A stretch of DNA of 63,793 bases from an uncultured Lachnospiraceae bacterium (GCA_900553355.1 USDK01000006.1:1-63793), one strand, 5' to 3'; shown: positions 25,649 to 35,078, numbered from the stretch's first letter. Notes: generated by a model from the sequence alone, not told the origin. Numbers and translations are program-made.

Positions 25649-27100
25649 TCAAATTATAGATGGCAGATACTTCCCCAGATAATAAAAACCTTTGCATTCC
25701 TCCAGGTAAACCGGTAAAAGCTTTCCGATCATTGATACATCGCCCGGAAAATGTACCAGAAGATTGTTGCTCAGTCTTCCGGTAACCATGGATGGATCAT
25801 GTTCGCTTAAAGACTCTACCAAGACTTCCTGTGTGGTGCCTTCATGGACAGCACAGACTTCGGCGGCAATCTCCTGCACTTCTTTTAAAAGGCGCTGAAA
25901 ACGGTCTTTCACCACATCTTCAGGAACCTGTTTTTCCATTTTTGCGGCCGGCGTACCAGTCCGTTTGGAATATATAAAGGTAAATGCACTGTCATACCGG
26001 ACTTTTCTGACAATATCCAGTGTCTCCTGAAAGTCCTCTTCTGTCTCTCCCGGGAAGCCGACAATGATGTCCGTCGTCAGCGAGATACCAGGAACAGCTT
26101 TCCGGATTTTTTCCGTCAGTTCAAGATATTGTTCCTTCGTGTAATGGCGGTTCATTTTCTCAAGGATCCGGCTGCTCCCGGACTGAACCGGAAGATGCAG
26201 ATGTCTGCAGATCTTCTTAGAGTTTCCCATAACTTCGATCAGTTCATCAGACAGATCTTTGGGATGAGAGGTCATAAAACGGATTCTTTTGATTCCATCA
26301 ATCTTCTCGATTTCGGTAAGAAGCTGTGCAAAGGAAACCGGTTCTTCTAAGGTTTTCCCATAGGAATTGACATTCTGGCCAAGCAGCATCACTTCAACCA
26401 CACCGTCATCCGCCAGTCTCTGTATCTCGTCCAGTATGGCCTGCGGTTCTCTGCTTCGCTCTCTTCCCCGTACATAGGGTACGATACAATAGCTGCAGAA
26501 ATTATTGCATCCGAACATAATATTGACGCCGGATTTGAAGGAATATTTCCGCTGATTCGGAAGATTTTCGACGATCTGATCCGTTCCGTCCCAGATATCG
26601 ATCACAGGTTTCCCGGTTGCAAATCTGCGGACGATCAGTTCTGCAAATTTAAAAATATTGTGTGTGCCAAAGATAATATCTACAAAATGGTAGCTTTTCC
26701 TCAGCTTTTCAATGACCTCCGGTTCCTGCATCATACAGCCGCACAGACCGATCATCATATGGGGACTCTTCTTTTTTCGGGGTTTTAGCTGACCAAGGCG
26801 TCCATATACCCGGGTGTTTGCATTTTCGCGTACGGTACAGGTATTGTAGATCACAAAATCCGCCTGTTCCTCTGCTGTCTCCAGATATCCAATCTCTCTT
26901 AGGATTCCTCTTAGCTTTTCGGAATCCCTTGCATTCATCTGGCAGCCAAAGGTCGTGACACAGAAGGTAAGCGGCCTTCCAAGCTCCTGCGATAATTCCT
27001 GTATATACATTCTGGCTTTCTCTATGTAATAATACTGGCGGCTGGTCTCATCTTCCGGCAGTTCATCAGACAAATTGATGTCCAGATTCATCGTATTCAT
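25649..27100 (-). CDS. miaB: tRNA-2-methylthio-N6-dimethylallyladenosine synthase MiaB
   Basis: A 483-aa radical SAM methylthiotransferase that converts i6A37 to ms2i6A37. The N-terminal UPF0004 domain has its three cluster cysteines in TTFGCQMNARDSE, NTCTVRENA and GLCGCMMQ. The radical SAM cluster is in FGCNNFCSYCIVPYVRGRE (CX3CX2C). A TRAM domain ends the protein. The ATG at 27100 with AAGGA 7 nt upstream is preferred to a TTG at 27106. It overlaps the DUF4250 gene by 35 bp. Confidence 0.97.
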   Translation of the reverse strand: MNTMNLDINLSDELPEDETSRQYYYIEKARMYIQELSQELGRPLTFCVTTFGCQMNARDSEKLRGILREIGYLETAEEQADFVIYNTCTVRENANTRVYGRLGQLKPRKKKSPHMMIGLCGCMMQEPEVIEKLRKSYHFVDIIFGTHNIFKFAELIVRRFATGKPVIDIWDGTDQIVENLPNQRKYSFKSGVNIMFGCNNFCSYCIVPYVRGRERSREPQAILDEIQRLADDGVVEVMLLGQNVNSYGKTLEEPVSFAQLLTEIEKIDGIKRIRFMTSHPKDLSDELIEVMGNSKKICRHLHLPVQSGSSRILEKMNRHYTKEQYLELTEKIRKAVPGISLTTDIIVGFPGETEEDFQETLDIVRKVRYDSAFTFIYSKRTGTPAAKMEKQVPEDVVKDRFQRLLKEVQEIAAEVCAVHEGTTQEVLVESLSEHDPSMVTGRLSNNLLVHFPGDVSMIGKLLPVYLEECKGFYYLGKYLPSII

Positions 27101-27248
27101 AACCAATTCCTTTCAATGTTTTCATGATTTCTTCTTTGTCTGCATGCATGTCGTCACATAGTGCATCCAGCGTATGATAATAATCCCGGATCTTAGTATT
27201 GACGACACTAAGCAGCAGAACCGGGTCTTTCGGCAGTCCTGTCAGCAT
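27066..27248 (-). CDS. DUF4250 family protein
   Basis: A 60-aa cytosolic protein matching the DUF4250 pattern: LPKDPVLLLSVVNTKIRDYY, then LDALCDDMHADKEEI and IGYEYDESGHQF. The role is unknown. The ATG has GGAAGGGAG upstream. The gene overlaps the start of miaB by 35 bp and follows the DUF896 gene by one base, so all three are likely one transcript. Confidence 0.85.
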   Translation of the reverse strand: MLTGLPKDPVLLLSVVNTKIRDYYHTLDALCDDMHADKEEIMKTLKGIGYEYDESGHQFV

Positions 27249-27249
27249 A

Positions 27250-27471
27250 CTAATCTCCCTTCCGGTTTCCGAATTTTTCTCCCAGATCGGTGATACTTCC
27301 GTCAGCCTCCTGGATAGAAATATTATTCAGCTGACTGCGGAGATTCTGCTTAAAAGCGTCAACATATTCCCGTCTCAGGATCTGCTGCTCTTTTCTCTCA
27401 GCCGCAGTCAGCCCTTCTGCTTTTGATTTATGATACAATTCATTAATTCTTGCAATCTTTTGTTTATCCAT
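27250..27471 (-). CDS. DUF896 family protein (YnzC-like)
   Basis: A 73-aa protein with the helical hairpin of DUF896: DKQKIARINELYHKSKAEG, LTAAERKEQQILRREYVDAF, then a short polar tail. B. subtilis YnzC is the type example and its function is not established. The ATG at 27471 has GAGG 8 nt upstream; eleven further open codons upstream overlap the preceding gene and look non-coding. Confidence 0.88.
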   Translation of the reverse strand: MDKQKIARINELYHKSKAEGLTAAERKEQQILRREYVDAFKQNLRSQLNNISIQEADGSITDLGEKFGNRKGD

Positions 27472-27500
27472 GATATTATCCTCATCTCTTTTTATCAATG

Positions 27501-27890
27501 TCAACTGGAATAATTTTCCAGAAAACCATACAGTTCCTCTGTACTTTCGATATATTTTCCATTACGGATCTCCTCCCTTAAAAGAGCCGGAAGTTCGTCA
27601 TAAGGAATGTCCGTATATTCGTAAGGAGTTTTCTTGTCACTGAGATAGACCACAATATATCCATTGACCTCCATCAGGTAGTAGGCATCCTCCTTTAATG
27701 CCTCTCCTTCCGCCGTGACTGCTTCATCAGAGGACCGGGCACGAGGAGCAGTCTCTTCCTCCTTTGTTTCTTCCAGTTCCAGAGCAGCCCGCTCTTTTGC
27801 TTTGTGGTAAGTCAGCTGGTAAGCCCCGGTCAGTACCATGATCAGAATGATCGCTGCCGCAAAAAAACCGATACCGTACTTGTTTTTCAT
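27501..27890 (-). CDS. Membrane-anchored protein with BofC-C-terminal-like domain
   Basis: A 129-aa protein with one N-terminal helix (7-27), a Glu-rich acidic linker (33-65), and a small extracytoplasmic domain: YYLMEVNGYIVVYLSDKKTP, YTDIPYDELPALLREEI, YGFLENYSS. That domain resembles the C-terminal part of BofC, a forespore regulator of SigK processing, but similarity is short, so a sporulation role is only a guess. The ATG follows AAAAAAGGAG. Confidence 0.6.
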   Translation of the reverse strand: MKNKYGIGFFAAAIILIMVLTGAYQLTYHKAKERAALELEETKEEETAPRARSSDEAVTAEGEALKEDAYYLMEVNGYIVVYLSDKKTPYEYTDIPYDELPALLREEIRNGKYIESTEELYGFLENYSS

Positions 27891-27937
27891 ACAGATTACT
27901 CCTTTTTTAGTACAGTATTGGTCAGAAACAGGCGGAT

Positions 27938-28759
27938 TTATACAAGTTTATGCAATGTTTTCTCGATCAGCAGCCCTTCTCTTTCCGGATATACATATTT
28001 TTCACTTTCCCGAATGCAGGCACACACAAACGCATGGGCGGACTGCACACTTTCCAGGAGAGAATATCCCTGCATCAGTCTGGCCAGGAACATCCCGTCA
28101 AAGGCATCCCCCGTCCCATGGTATTCTCCCAGCATTTCGCCGTTGCCAAGATATAAGAAAGCACGGTCTTCATACAGAACGATTCCCTTTTTACAGTCAT
28201 CTTTCGGGACACTGGTGATCACAATGTCTTTTGCACCATAAGACTGAAGTTCTTTGCAGAGCCCCAGCACACTCCGGTGATCCCCCGTAATCTGATAGGG
28301 ATGCCCGGTCAGCAGGAAACATTCCGTCAGATTGGGAAGGATGATGTCCGCATAAGGAAGCAGCCGCCGAAGTGCAATTCCGTAAGATTCGTCAAAATTC
28401 TGATAATAGGCGCCGTGATCACCCATGATGGGATCCATGATCACCCTGGTCCCCGGAAATTGTTCCAGAAAATAGATCACAGCGTCAATGGTGTCTGTAT
28501 GTCCAAGATAGCCGACAAAAATAGCGTCAAATTCTACATGCTGGCTTCTGAAATGGTCTGCGCATTCCCGGATATAGGAGCCGGGAATCTTAATGGAAGC
28601 CGGTTTTCCATATCCGCCGGTATGGGTAGATAAAAGCATGGTGGGAATCGGACATACTTCGATTTCCATAACACTTAAGACCGGCATCATATTGGTCAGC
28701 GCTGCCTTTCCAACGCCGCACAGATCGTGGAGCAGCGCAATTTTTTTCATTGGTTTCAT
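27938..28759 (-). CDS. Pyridoxal/pyridoxamine kinase-like protein (ribokinase fold)
   Basis: A 273-aa PfkB/ribokinase-fold kinase of the PdxK/PdxY group, which phosphorylates B6 vitamers to feed PLP salvage. Motifs: ALLHDLCGVGKAALTNMMPV, STHTGGYGKP, VIMDPIMGDHGAYYQ, LPNLTECFLLTG and the anion-hole/catalytic GTGDAFDGMFLARL. It starts 2 bp after the flippase stop. PLP enzymes in the window (YnbB-like, YggS) fit a B6 link but do not prove it. Confidence 0.85.
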   Translation of the reverse strand: MKPMKKIALLHDLCGVGKAALTNMMPVLSVMEIEVCPIPTMLLSTHTGGYGKPASIKIPGSYIRECADHFRSQHVEFDAIFVGYLGHTDTIDAVIYFLEQFPGTRVIMDPIMGDHGAYYQNFDESYGIALRRLLPYADIILPNLTECFLLTGHPYQITGDHRSVLGLCKELQSYGAKDIVITSVPKDDCKKGIVLYEDRAFLYLGNGEMLGEYHGTGDAFDGMFLARLMQGYSLLESVQSAHAFVCACIRESEKYVYPEREGLLIEKTLHKLV

Positions 28760-28761
28760 AA

Positions 28762-30432
28762 TCAGTTATATTCTCCTCTGAACAAATGTAGTTTCCTGCA
28801 TATGGATACCAGCGTAGCGCCTTTTGGCATATCCAGCACTTCTTCTTCTGATACTCCTCCAAACAGGACCAGCGCTGCCGCATACACGACAACAGCCACC
28901 GGCAGTACGATGATGGTGGCAGCATATTCACCGATAAAAAGCTCGATCAGAAGATGCAGCACAATGGTGACAATCCCCATGACCGCCGAAGCGGCAGCCG
29001 GAATGATAAAGGTCAGCCTCTGTTCCTGTACGTAATTGATCCTCTCTCTGAGCGCGTGTGCATTAAGAATACAAAGAGCGCCCGCAAAAACAATCTTGCT
29101 TAAAACGACCGCATAGATATTCCATTCAAAAACAATCATCATCAGCAACAGGGATACCACATGGATCACCAGGGCGATCGCGGAGTTTTTCACAGGCGTG
29201 ATCATATCGTCCAGTCCCTGCAGAACAGAAGTTGTGACGGTAGAAAGGCAGAAAAATACAACCGATATGGCGCCAAGCTGGAGCATTCTCGCTGCGGTGT
29301 TGTTATCCTGTGTGAAGAATAACAGATCTAGTATCGGCTTTGCCAGCACCAGAAATCCCATGGCACAGGGAATGGCAATACACATATTAAACCGGATCAC
29401 AGAGGTGATCTTCTGATGAATCTGCTTGCGGCTTCCGGTCTGAACAGTTGCGACCAGACTCGGAATCAGAGATGCGCCAAGAGCCGTAGCTACGGACAGA
29501 GGCACATTGATCATGGTAGTATACTGCCCGCCCAGGATACCAAGAAGACTTGCATATTCTGTTTTCCCATATCCCTGGGCCGCCATGATATTATTAAACA
29601 GTGCATTGTCCACAAAGTCGCTGATATTTGATACCGTGGCACTTAGGATAACAGGTGCGATGGTGACAAACAGCACCTTATAGATCCGATGATAATTTTC
29701 CTTTTTCCGGCTGTGATCTCTGCGCATTTTCCGCTTGAATACCTTCATATACGCAGAGGCCAGAAGCGCAATAAACAACAGGGCAAAAAATGCCCCCGCA
29801 ATGGTTCCGACCGTGCCTCCGGCAGCCGCATATGCCGGGCCGAAGGAATCGTTTCCTCTGGTTTCTGACAGGTTCAGGCCCACCTGCAGCAGAATGTAAG
29901 CGCCTGCCACTGAAGCGACCGCATTGACGATCTGCTCCAGAATCTGGGAAACGGCAGTGGGAACCATCGATCCATTTCCCTGAAAAAATCCTCTTAAAAC
30001 TCCCAGAAGAGCTACGACCAGGATACAGGGCGCCAGAATCCTGAGTGCGTAGACGCTCATATCCATGGACATGATATTCGATGCGATAAATTCTGCTCCG
30101 AAAAAAATGATGAGGGCCACTAACCCACCGGATAACAGTGCAAAGGTAAATGCCCCTTTAAATACTTTATATGCATTCCGGTATTGTCCGACGGCAATCC
30201 TTGCGGATACCAGCTTTGAAACTGCCAGCGGCAGACTGTATGAGGTAAGAGTCAGCGCCACTGTGTAGATTGAAAACGCCACATTATAATACCCCATACC
30301 TTCATCTCCGACAATGTTCATCAAAGGAATGCGGTAAACCGCGCCGATGATTTTCGTAATGACGCCCGCGATTGCCAGTATGGATCCTTGTACCATGAAA
30401 TTTTTTTCTTTTTGTTTTCGCTGTCCAGTCAT
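28762..30432 (-). CDS. SpoVB/MurJ-like polysaccharide flippase (MOP superfamily)
   Basis: A 556-aa protein with about 14 membrane helices. Motifs include GSILAIAGVITKIIGAVYRI, MGYYNVAFSIYTVALTLTSY and PLAVSKLVSARIAVGQYRNA, as in SpoVB/YtgP-type lipid-linked oligosaccharide flippases. In spore formers such proteins move precursors for cortex or wall synthesis. GGAGTGATAT precedes the ATG. It lies 24 bp after ybeY and leads into the kinase gene. Confidence 0.88.
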   Translation of the reverse strand: MTGQRKQKEKNFMVQGSILAIAGVITKIIGAVYRIPLMNIVGDEGMGYYNVAFSIYTVALTLTSYSLPLAVSKLVSARIAVGQYRNAYKVFKGAFTFALLSGGLVALIIFFGAEFIASNIMSMDMSVYALRILAPCILVVALLGVLRGFFQGNGSMVPTAVSQILEQIVNAVASVAGAYILLQVGLNLSETRGNDSFGPAYAAAGGTVGTIAGAFFALLFIALLASAYMKVFKRKMRRDHSRKKENYHRIYKVLFVTIAPVILSATVSNISDFVDNALFNNIMAAQGYGKTEYASLLGILGGQYTTMINVPLSVATALGASLIPSLVATVQTGSRKQIHQKITSVIRFNMCIAIPCAMGFLVLAKPILDLLFFTQDNNTAARMLQLGAISVVFFCLSTVTTSVLQGLDDMITPVKNSAIALVIHVVSLLLMMIVFEWNIYAVVLSKIVFAGALCILNAHALRERINYVQEQRLTFIIPAAASAVMGIVTIVLHLLIELFIGEYAATIIVLPVAVVVYAAALVLFGGVSEEEVLDMPKGATLVSICRKLHLFRGEYN

Positions 30433-30456
30433 ATATCACTCCAACTATCTGTTCTC

Positions 30457-30951
30457 TTATCGTAAAATCTCAGCCTTCTCCATGATCTGTCTCTGACGTG
30501 CCTCCATCATGGCACGCTCCTTGGCTTCCATGTGATCATATCCTGTTAAGTGTAACACAGAATGAACAATTAAAAAAGCATATTCTCGCAAAACGGAATG
30601 CCCATAAGCCTCCGCCTGCTCCAGAACCTTCTCTTTGGAGATCACGATGTCTCCAAGAGTCAGTTCTCCGGTCTCCGGGTCAAAACAGTCTTCCCTTTCC
30701 TCCAGACCGTCAAAATCACCTGGGGTTTCAAACTCGATCATCGGGAAAGACAGAACATCTGTGGGACGGTCCACATTTCGAAATTCCAGATTCATCTGAT
30801 GTATCTGTTCATTTGTCGTCAACAGAAGGTTTATCTGTGCTTCATAAGGACAGCCGAGCACGTCCAAGGCCGTCTCGACTGCAAGTCTCGCCGCTTCTTC
30901 GCAATTCAGCGGCAGCTTTTGTGTTCCCTCTTCTTCAAAGTAAAGTGTCAT
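30457..30951 (-). CDS. ybeY: YbeY, endoribonuclease for rRNA maturation
   Basis: A 164-aa zinc-dependent RNase needed for 16S rRNA 3' processing and ribosome quality control. The metal motif HSVLHLTGYDH (HX3HX5H) is present, plus NRPTDVLSF-like VDRPTDVLSFPM. The ATGA overlap with the end of phoH (4 bp) shows coupling, the usual phoH-ybeY pair. Length is normal. Confidence 0.96.
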   Translation of the reverse strand: MTLYFEEEGTQKLPLNCEEAARLAVETALDVLGCPYEAQINLLLTTNEQIHQMNLEFRNVDRPTDVLSFPMIEFETPGDFDGLEEREDCFDPETGELTLGDIVISKEKVLEQAEAYGHSVLREYAFLIVHSVLHLTGYDHMEAKERAMMEARQRQIMEKAEILR

Positions 30952-31940
30952 GAACGTCTCCTTTTTTCTTTTGTCTTTTTACGTCCGCGATTCTCATATT
31001 CTTCGTAGGCTTTAACGATTTTCTGCACCAGAGGATGGCGCACTACGTCTTTGCTGGTCAGATTACAGATTGTAATATCCTCAATATTCTTCACCACTGA
31101 AACTGCCACATCCAGTCCGGAAGTCTGTCCGGAAGGCAGGTCCTTCTGGGTTGCATCCCCGGTGATCACCACCTTTGATCCAAATCCGATCCGGGTGAGG
31201 AACATCTTCATCTGCGCCGGCGTCGTATTCTGTGCTTCATCCAGAATGATAAAGGCATTATCCAGTGTCCTTCCCCGCATGTAGGCAAGAGGCGCAACCT
31301 CGATCAGTCCTTTTTCTGAATTTTTCAGGAAGCTTTCTGCCCCCATGATCTGGTACAGCGCATCGTACAGGGGGCGGAGATACGGATCAATCTTACTCTG
31401 CAGATCGCCTGGAAGAAAGCCAAGCTTCTCTCCTGCTTCAATGGCCGGACGAGTCAGAATGATCCGACCCACTTCATTATTTTTAAAAGCGGTGATCGCC
31501 ATAGCCATAGCAAGGTAAGTTTTACCTGTACCTGCCGGTCCCAGACCAAAGACAATCATCTGGCGGCGGATCGCATCTACATATTTTTTCTGGTTGATCG
31601 TCTTTGGCTTGATCGGCTTTCCCTGAAGCGTATGGCAGATAATATCTTTGTCAATCTCCAGTACACTGGTCTCGCTGTCATCCATCGTAAGAGAGATGGT
31701 ATAGTCCACATTCTGCTCCTGGATCGTATTGCCGCGCCTGGATAATTCTACCAGCTGCGACAGTACCTTTCTCGCCTTCTCCACGAGAGCTGCCTCGCCC
31801 ATAATCTTGACATTTTCTCCCCGGGCGATCAACGTAACGTGAAACGTACGCTCAATCTTTTTTGCATACGCATCGAACTGCCCAAACACATTGCGTTCGT
31901 GTTCGGCAGGTATTTCTATCATTACTTCTGTCAGTCCCAT
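30948..31940 (-). CDS. phoH: PhoH family ATPase
   Basis: A 330-aa PhoH-like P-loop NTPase, thought to act on RNA with YbeY. An N-terminal KH-like region (1-90) precedes the ATPase: Walker A GLGPAGTGKTYLA, GRIILTRPAIEAGEKLGFLP, Walker B AFIILDEAQNTTP, and VVITGDATQKDLP. The basic tail ends RGRKKTKEKRRRS. Its ribosome site lies in the last codons of yqfD. Confidence 0.95.
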   Translation of the reverse strand: MGLTEVMIEIPAEHERNVFGQFDAYAKKIERTFHVTLIARGENVKIMGEAALVEKARKVLSQLVELSRRGNTIQEQNVDYTISLTMDDSETSVLEIDKDIICHTLQGKPIKPKTINQKKYVDAIRRQMIVFGLGPAGTGKTYLAMAMAITAFKNNEVGRIILTRPAIEAGEKLGFLPGDLQSKIDPYLRPLYDALYQIMGAESFLKNSEKGLIEVAPLAYMRGRTLDNAFIILDEAQNTTPAQMKMFLTRIGFGSKVVITGDATQKDLPSGQTSGLDVAVSVVKNIEDITICNLTSKDVVRHPLVQKIVKAYEEYENRGRKKTKEKRRRS

Positions 31941-31943
31941 TCA

Positions 31944-33185
31944 CTAATCTCCTGCCTGTTTTTCTTCCTCCTGTGCTGGAACCTCCAGAGGAACAGATGC
32001 CTGCGTGATTCCGACAGGGGTGAGGATTTTAAGTCTGCCGCCTGCGGCGGCTTTGTCAGACTCTGTGTATATTTTAACATCATTCTCAATAATTTCTACC
32101 CCTTTTTTCTCCAAATCCTTTTTATACCGCCAAAATCTGGCGCTTAATATCTCCTGAAGCTTCTCGTTACTGTATCTTTTCTTTGAGGCATGATAAGGTC
32201 TGGCGATCCGGTATCCATAGGAAACAGGCAGATTGATATGGATCTTGTCAGAAAGTTCTGTCTCCTTTCCTTCCATTGTCCAGTGTTCATAAGAATTTTT
32301 TATGCTGCCGACAGTCAGTCTCCAAGGGCCAATCTGAAAAAACGATTCCGTCTTTTTCACCATGTCATAATCCTTTTTCTCATAAAAAAGATCGATCTCA
32401 TCCTGGTAGTTCAGCTCGGTCTCTGCCGTGATCTTTGCATCAGCATTACGGTACTGATAATCAACGACCTCCTTTTGATCATTCAGTACCGGCACCTGCC
32501 CCGACACCAGAATGTCACCTTTCCTCACTTCCATTCCTTCTTCTGCCAGAACAACTCCTTCTCTTGGAACGATCTGTGTAATCGTTCCATCCAGATCGGC
32601 AACGATATCGGTCGGCGGATCCTCGGTTTTTGTTTCTTCCTTATAATAATCCTCATTTTCCTTCAGCCGGATCTTCAGCTTTGTTCCTTCCACTGAGGCT
32701 GACACCCATACAATATCCTGATATTCCTTCCGGATATCTGCGGCGATCTTTGCACAGTCCACCCTGGATTTTGGCATTCCGCTGCTGACATCGATGGCAG
32801 AAAGAAATTTCAGCAATGTATCGTCCGTATAGGTCTGATTCCCGACAAATTCGATACTCCAGACATGTCTGGACAATAGAAGAACCAGCAGAATGCAAAG
32901 AAATATCCCGGAAAGAAACAGCCGCCTTTTCCGGTATCTGAATAATAAAAAAGGAAGACCGGAACGTTTGATAATGACGACTTTGATCCCTGTCTTCCTG
33001 ATGATCGGTTTTAATTTGCGGAAACCTGAAATGGTAATATTCATCTCATATCCGCCGGGAACCGGCTTAAGATTCCACAGACGGATCTTATGATGGCTGC
33101 ATCCATTCAGGAAACGTTCTGCAAAAGATCCTGTCACATGGATCATCAGATAGCCCCTTATATACCGTACCAGCCGTTCAAGCAC
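31944..33185 (-). CDS. yqfD: Sporulation protein YqfD
   Basis: A 413-aa membrane protein of the YqfD/SpoIV family. N-terminal cytosolic part (1-85), one helix at about 88-106 (LFLSGIFLCILLVLLLSRHVW), then a long external part with IEFVGNQTYTDDTLLKFL and a beta-rich region. In B. subtilis yqfD is made in the mother cell under sigma-E. The GTG at 33185 has GGAGG 8 nt upstream. It follows yqfC by 15 bp. Confidence 0.92.
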   Translation of the reverse strand: MLERLVRYIRGYLMIHVTGSFAERFLNGCSHHKIRLWNLKPVPGGYEMNITISGFRKLKPIIRKTGIKVVIIKRSGLPFLLFRYRKRRLFLSGIFLCILLVLLLSRHVWSIEFVGNQTYTDDTLLKFLSAIDVSSGMPKSRVDCAKIAADIRKEYQDIVWVSASVEGTKLKIRLKENEDYYKEETKTEDPPTDIVADLDGTITQIVPREGVVLAEEGMEVRKGDILVSGQVPVLNDQKEVVDYQYRNADAKITAETELNYQDEIDLFYEKKDYDMVKKTESFFQIGPWRLTVGSIKNSYEHWTMEGKETELSDKIHINLPVSYGYRIARPYHASKKRYSNEKLQEILSARFWRYKKDLEKKGVEIIENDVKIYTESDKAAAGGRLKILTPVGITQASVPLEVPAQEEEKQAGD

Positions 33186-33200
33186 ATCTTCTTCCTCCCT

Positions 33201-33482
33201 CTACTTTTTCTGATACTCGATTGTGCATATCTCTCCCGATACTTTCATTTCATCTCCGGTATAATATTCAATCTTAAGTCCCCGCCCGTTTACCTTAATC
33301 TGTCCGGTCTTTGTCCTGACATGTACGAAAGTATCTGTATACTCGGCGATTCCCCGGTAATTCTCAAGATACAGTTCTGTCTGACCTGTTACAGTAAGAA
33401 CAGGCATCCCCATAGCCACGTCTTTTGGGACTTCTGACCATTCCGTAATTTTGTTCCGAAGAGAATGCTTTTCTTTTTTCAT
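33201..33482 (-). CDS. yqfC: Sporulation protein YqfC
   Basis: A 93-aa YqfC family protein, the same length as in B. subtilis: WSEVPKDVAMGMPVLTVTGQ, ELYLENYRGIAEYTD, IKVNGRGLKIEYYTG. The ATG at 33482 gives the family length; neither it nor an ATG at 33494 has a good ribosome site. A sigma-E-like promoter at 33513-33542 fits the known mother-cell expression of yqfCD. It heads yqfC-yqfD-phoH-ybeY. Confidence 0.88.
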   Translation of the reverse strand: MKKEKHSLRNKITEWSEVPKDVAMGMPVLTVTGQTELYLENYRGIAEYTDTFVHVRTKTGQIKVNGRGLKIEYYTGDEMKVSGEICTIEYQKK

Positions 33483-33512
33483 AGAAAGCGCCATGTTTCG
33501 AAAATTTATTTT

Positions 33513-33542
33513 AATGTATGCTAGATAGAAGAAAAAATATGT
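33513..33542 (-). promoter_or_regulatory. Sigma-E-like sporulation promoter of yqfC
   Basis: The minus strand has ACATATT (33542-33536), a 15-bp spacer, and CATACATT (33520-33513). The second matches the sigma-E -10 consensus CATACANT in full and the first fits the -35 KMATATT. The start point would be near 33505, just before yqfC. Confidence 0.65.
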
Positions 33543-33560
33543 CTGTCTGTTATTTTTTTC

Positions 33561-33598
33561 TTGTGTTTCTTTATGCTTGACATTATACTGATAATGTC
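33561..33598 (+). promoter_or_regulatory. Promoter with overlapping palindrome for the MBOAT/DHHW operon
   Basis: TTGTGT (33561-33566), 17-bp spacer, TATACT (33584-33589). The perfect inverted repeat GACATTA-TACTGA-TAATGTC (33579-33598) covers the -10 element, as expected of a repressor site. The MBOAT start is 59 bp downstream of it. The -35 is weak. Confidence 0.45.
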
Positions 33599-33656
33599 GG
33601 GATTTGCAGAACAATGTTGATTTTTATGTTTCCTGCAGTCCACAGGGGGTAAAGTT

Positions 33657-35078
33657 ATGGTATTTTCAAGTCTGATATTTCTGTTCGTATTTCTTGTTTT
33701 AAATCTGACGATTTATTTACTGGTAGACGACAAATATAAAAATAAGGTACTGCTCATTTTTTCACTGATTTTTTATGCCTGGGGCGGTCCAAAATATCTG
33801 ATCCTGCTGGTGTGAGAAACTTTTGCCAGCTGGTTTTTTGCGCTGAAGATCCAGCATTCAAGGAATAAGCAAAAAAGAAAATTATACATGCTGGGAGAAT
33901 GTGTCGTTCTTCTGGGGCTTCTTGCGTATTTTAAATATGCTGTATTTTTCCTGGAAAATTTTCAGGCATTGTTTGGTGTGCCTAAAGCGATCCCAAACAT
34001 CGTTCTTCCTATCGGAATCTCATTTTATACCTTCCAGCTCATCTCCTATGTGGTAGATGTATACCGCGGAGAGGTTCATGCACAGCCGGTATTCTGGAAA
34101 CTGCTGCTGTATTCCAGTCTGTTTCATCAGTGTATCGCCGGCCCTATCGTGCGTTATGAGACAGTGGCAGATGAGATCGATCACAGGAAGGTCAGTCAGA
34201 CGGATATCTACATGGGTGTGCGCAGATTCTGTATCGGCCTGGCGAAAAAGTCTATTCTGGCGAACTCCTGTGCTGAGATCGCCGATTCACTGATCATGCC
34301 CGGAAGCGACGCCCTGGCTGCACAGTCTACCCTGGGACTGTGGCTTGGAATGTTTGCCTATATGCTGCAGATTTATCTGGACTTTTCCGCATATTCTGAT
34401 ATGGCTATCGGTATGGGCCGGATGGTGGGCTTCCATTATCTGGAAAACTTTAATTACCCGTATATAGCGAAATCTGTCCAGGACTTCTGGCGCAGGTGGC
34501 ACATTTCTCTGAGTACGTTTTTCAGGGATTATATTTATATTCCTCTGGGCGGAAGCCGGTGTTCAAAAAAGAAGATCGTCCGCAATATGGCAGTGGTATG
34601 GTTTCTGACTGGTATGTGGCATGGAGCCAGCTGGAATTACATTTTCTGGGGAATTTACTATCTGGCGTTCCTTCTGCTGGAACGTTTCGTGATCGGTGAT
34701 AAGATCCCCGGACCTTTGAAGCATGTATATACACTGCTGGTTGTTTTCTTTGGATGGGTCATCTTTAAATTTGAAAACCTGGGCGAACTGGGAAGCGTGT
34801 TGATCGGCTTATTTGGAATCGGTACATCTGGTTTTACAGGTATGGATGTTGCCACTATGTTTCTGAGCAATATCTATCTGCTGATCTTTGCATCGATTGC
34901 ATGTACACCGCTTGGAAAAACGATCCGCCAGATATTGATCCGGTTTGGGACTCGCAACCCGGTATCCTTTACCATATTTAACGTCACTGAAATGATCGTA
35001 CCTCCACTGCTTCTGATCCTGTCAGTGCTGGCATTGATCGGAAACAGCTATAACCCGTTTTTGTATTTTCAGTTTTAA
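33657..35078 (+). pseudogene. MBOAT O-acyltransferase with in-frame TGA stop
   Basis: A membrane-bound O-acyltransferase of the DltB/AlgI type, which moves acyl groups onto exported polysaccharides. The ATG at 33657 has GGGGG 7 nt upstream. The frame reads VFSSLIFLFVFLVLNLTIYL... to FYAWGGPKYLILLV, then a TGA at 33813-33815 (codon 53), and continues without shift as ETFASWFFAL to the end (473 residues if read through). Downstream parts are intact, with LPIGISFYTFQLISYVVDVY, DFWRRWHISLS and GMWHGASWN holding the catalytic His. Restart at 33888 would lose the first helices. Cys/Trp decoding of TGA is not expected here. Confidence 0.85.

Noticed and set aside
33813..33815. TGA as selenocysteine codon in the MBOAT gene
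   Set aside because: MBOAT enzymes have no selenocysteine at this place and no SECIS-like hairpin was seen right after the TGA; a nonsense change is simpler.
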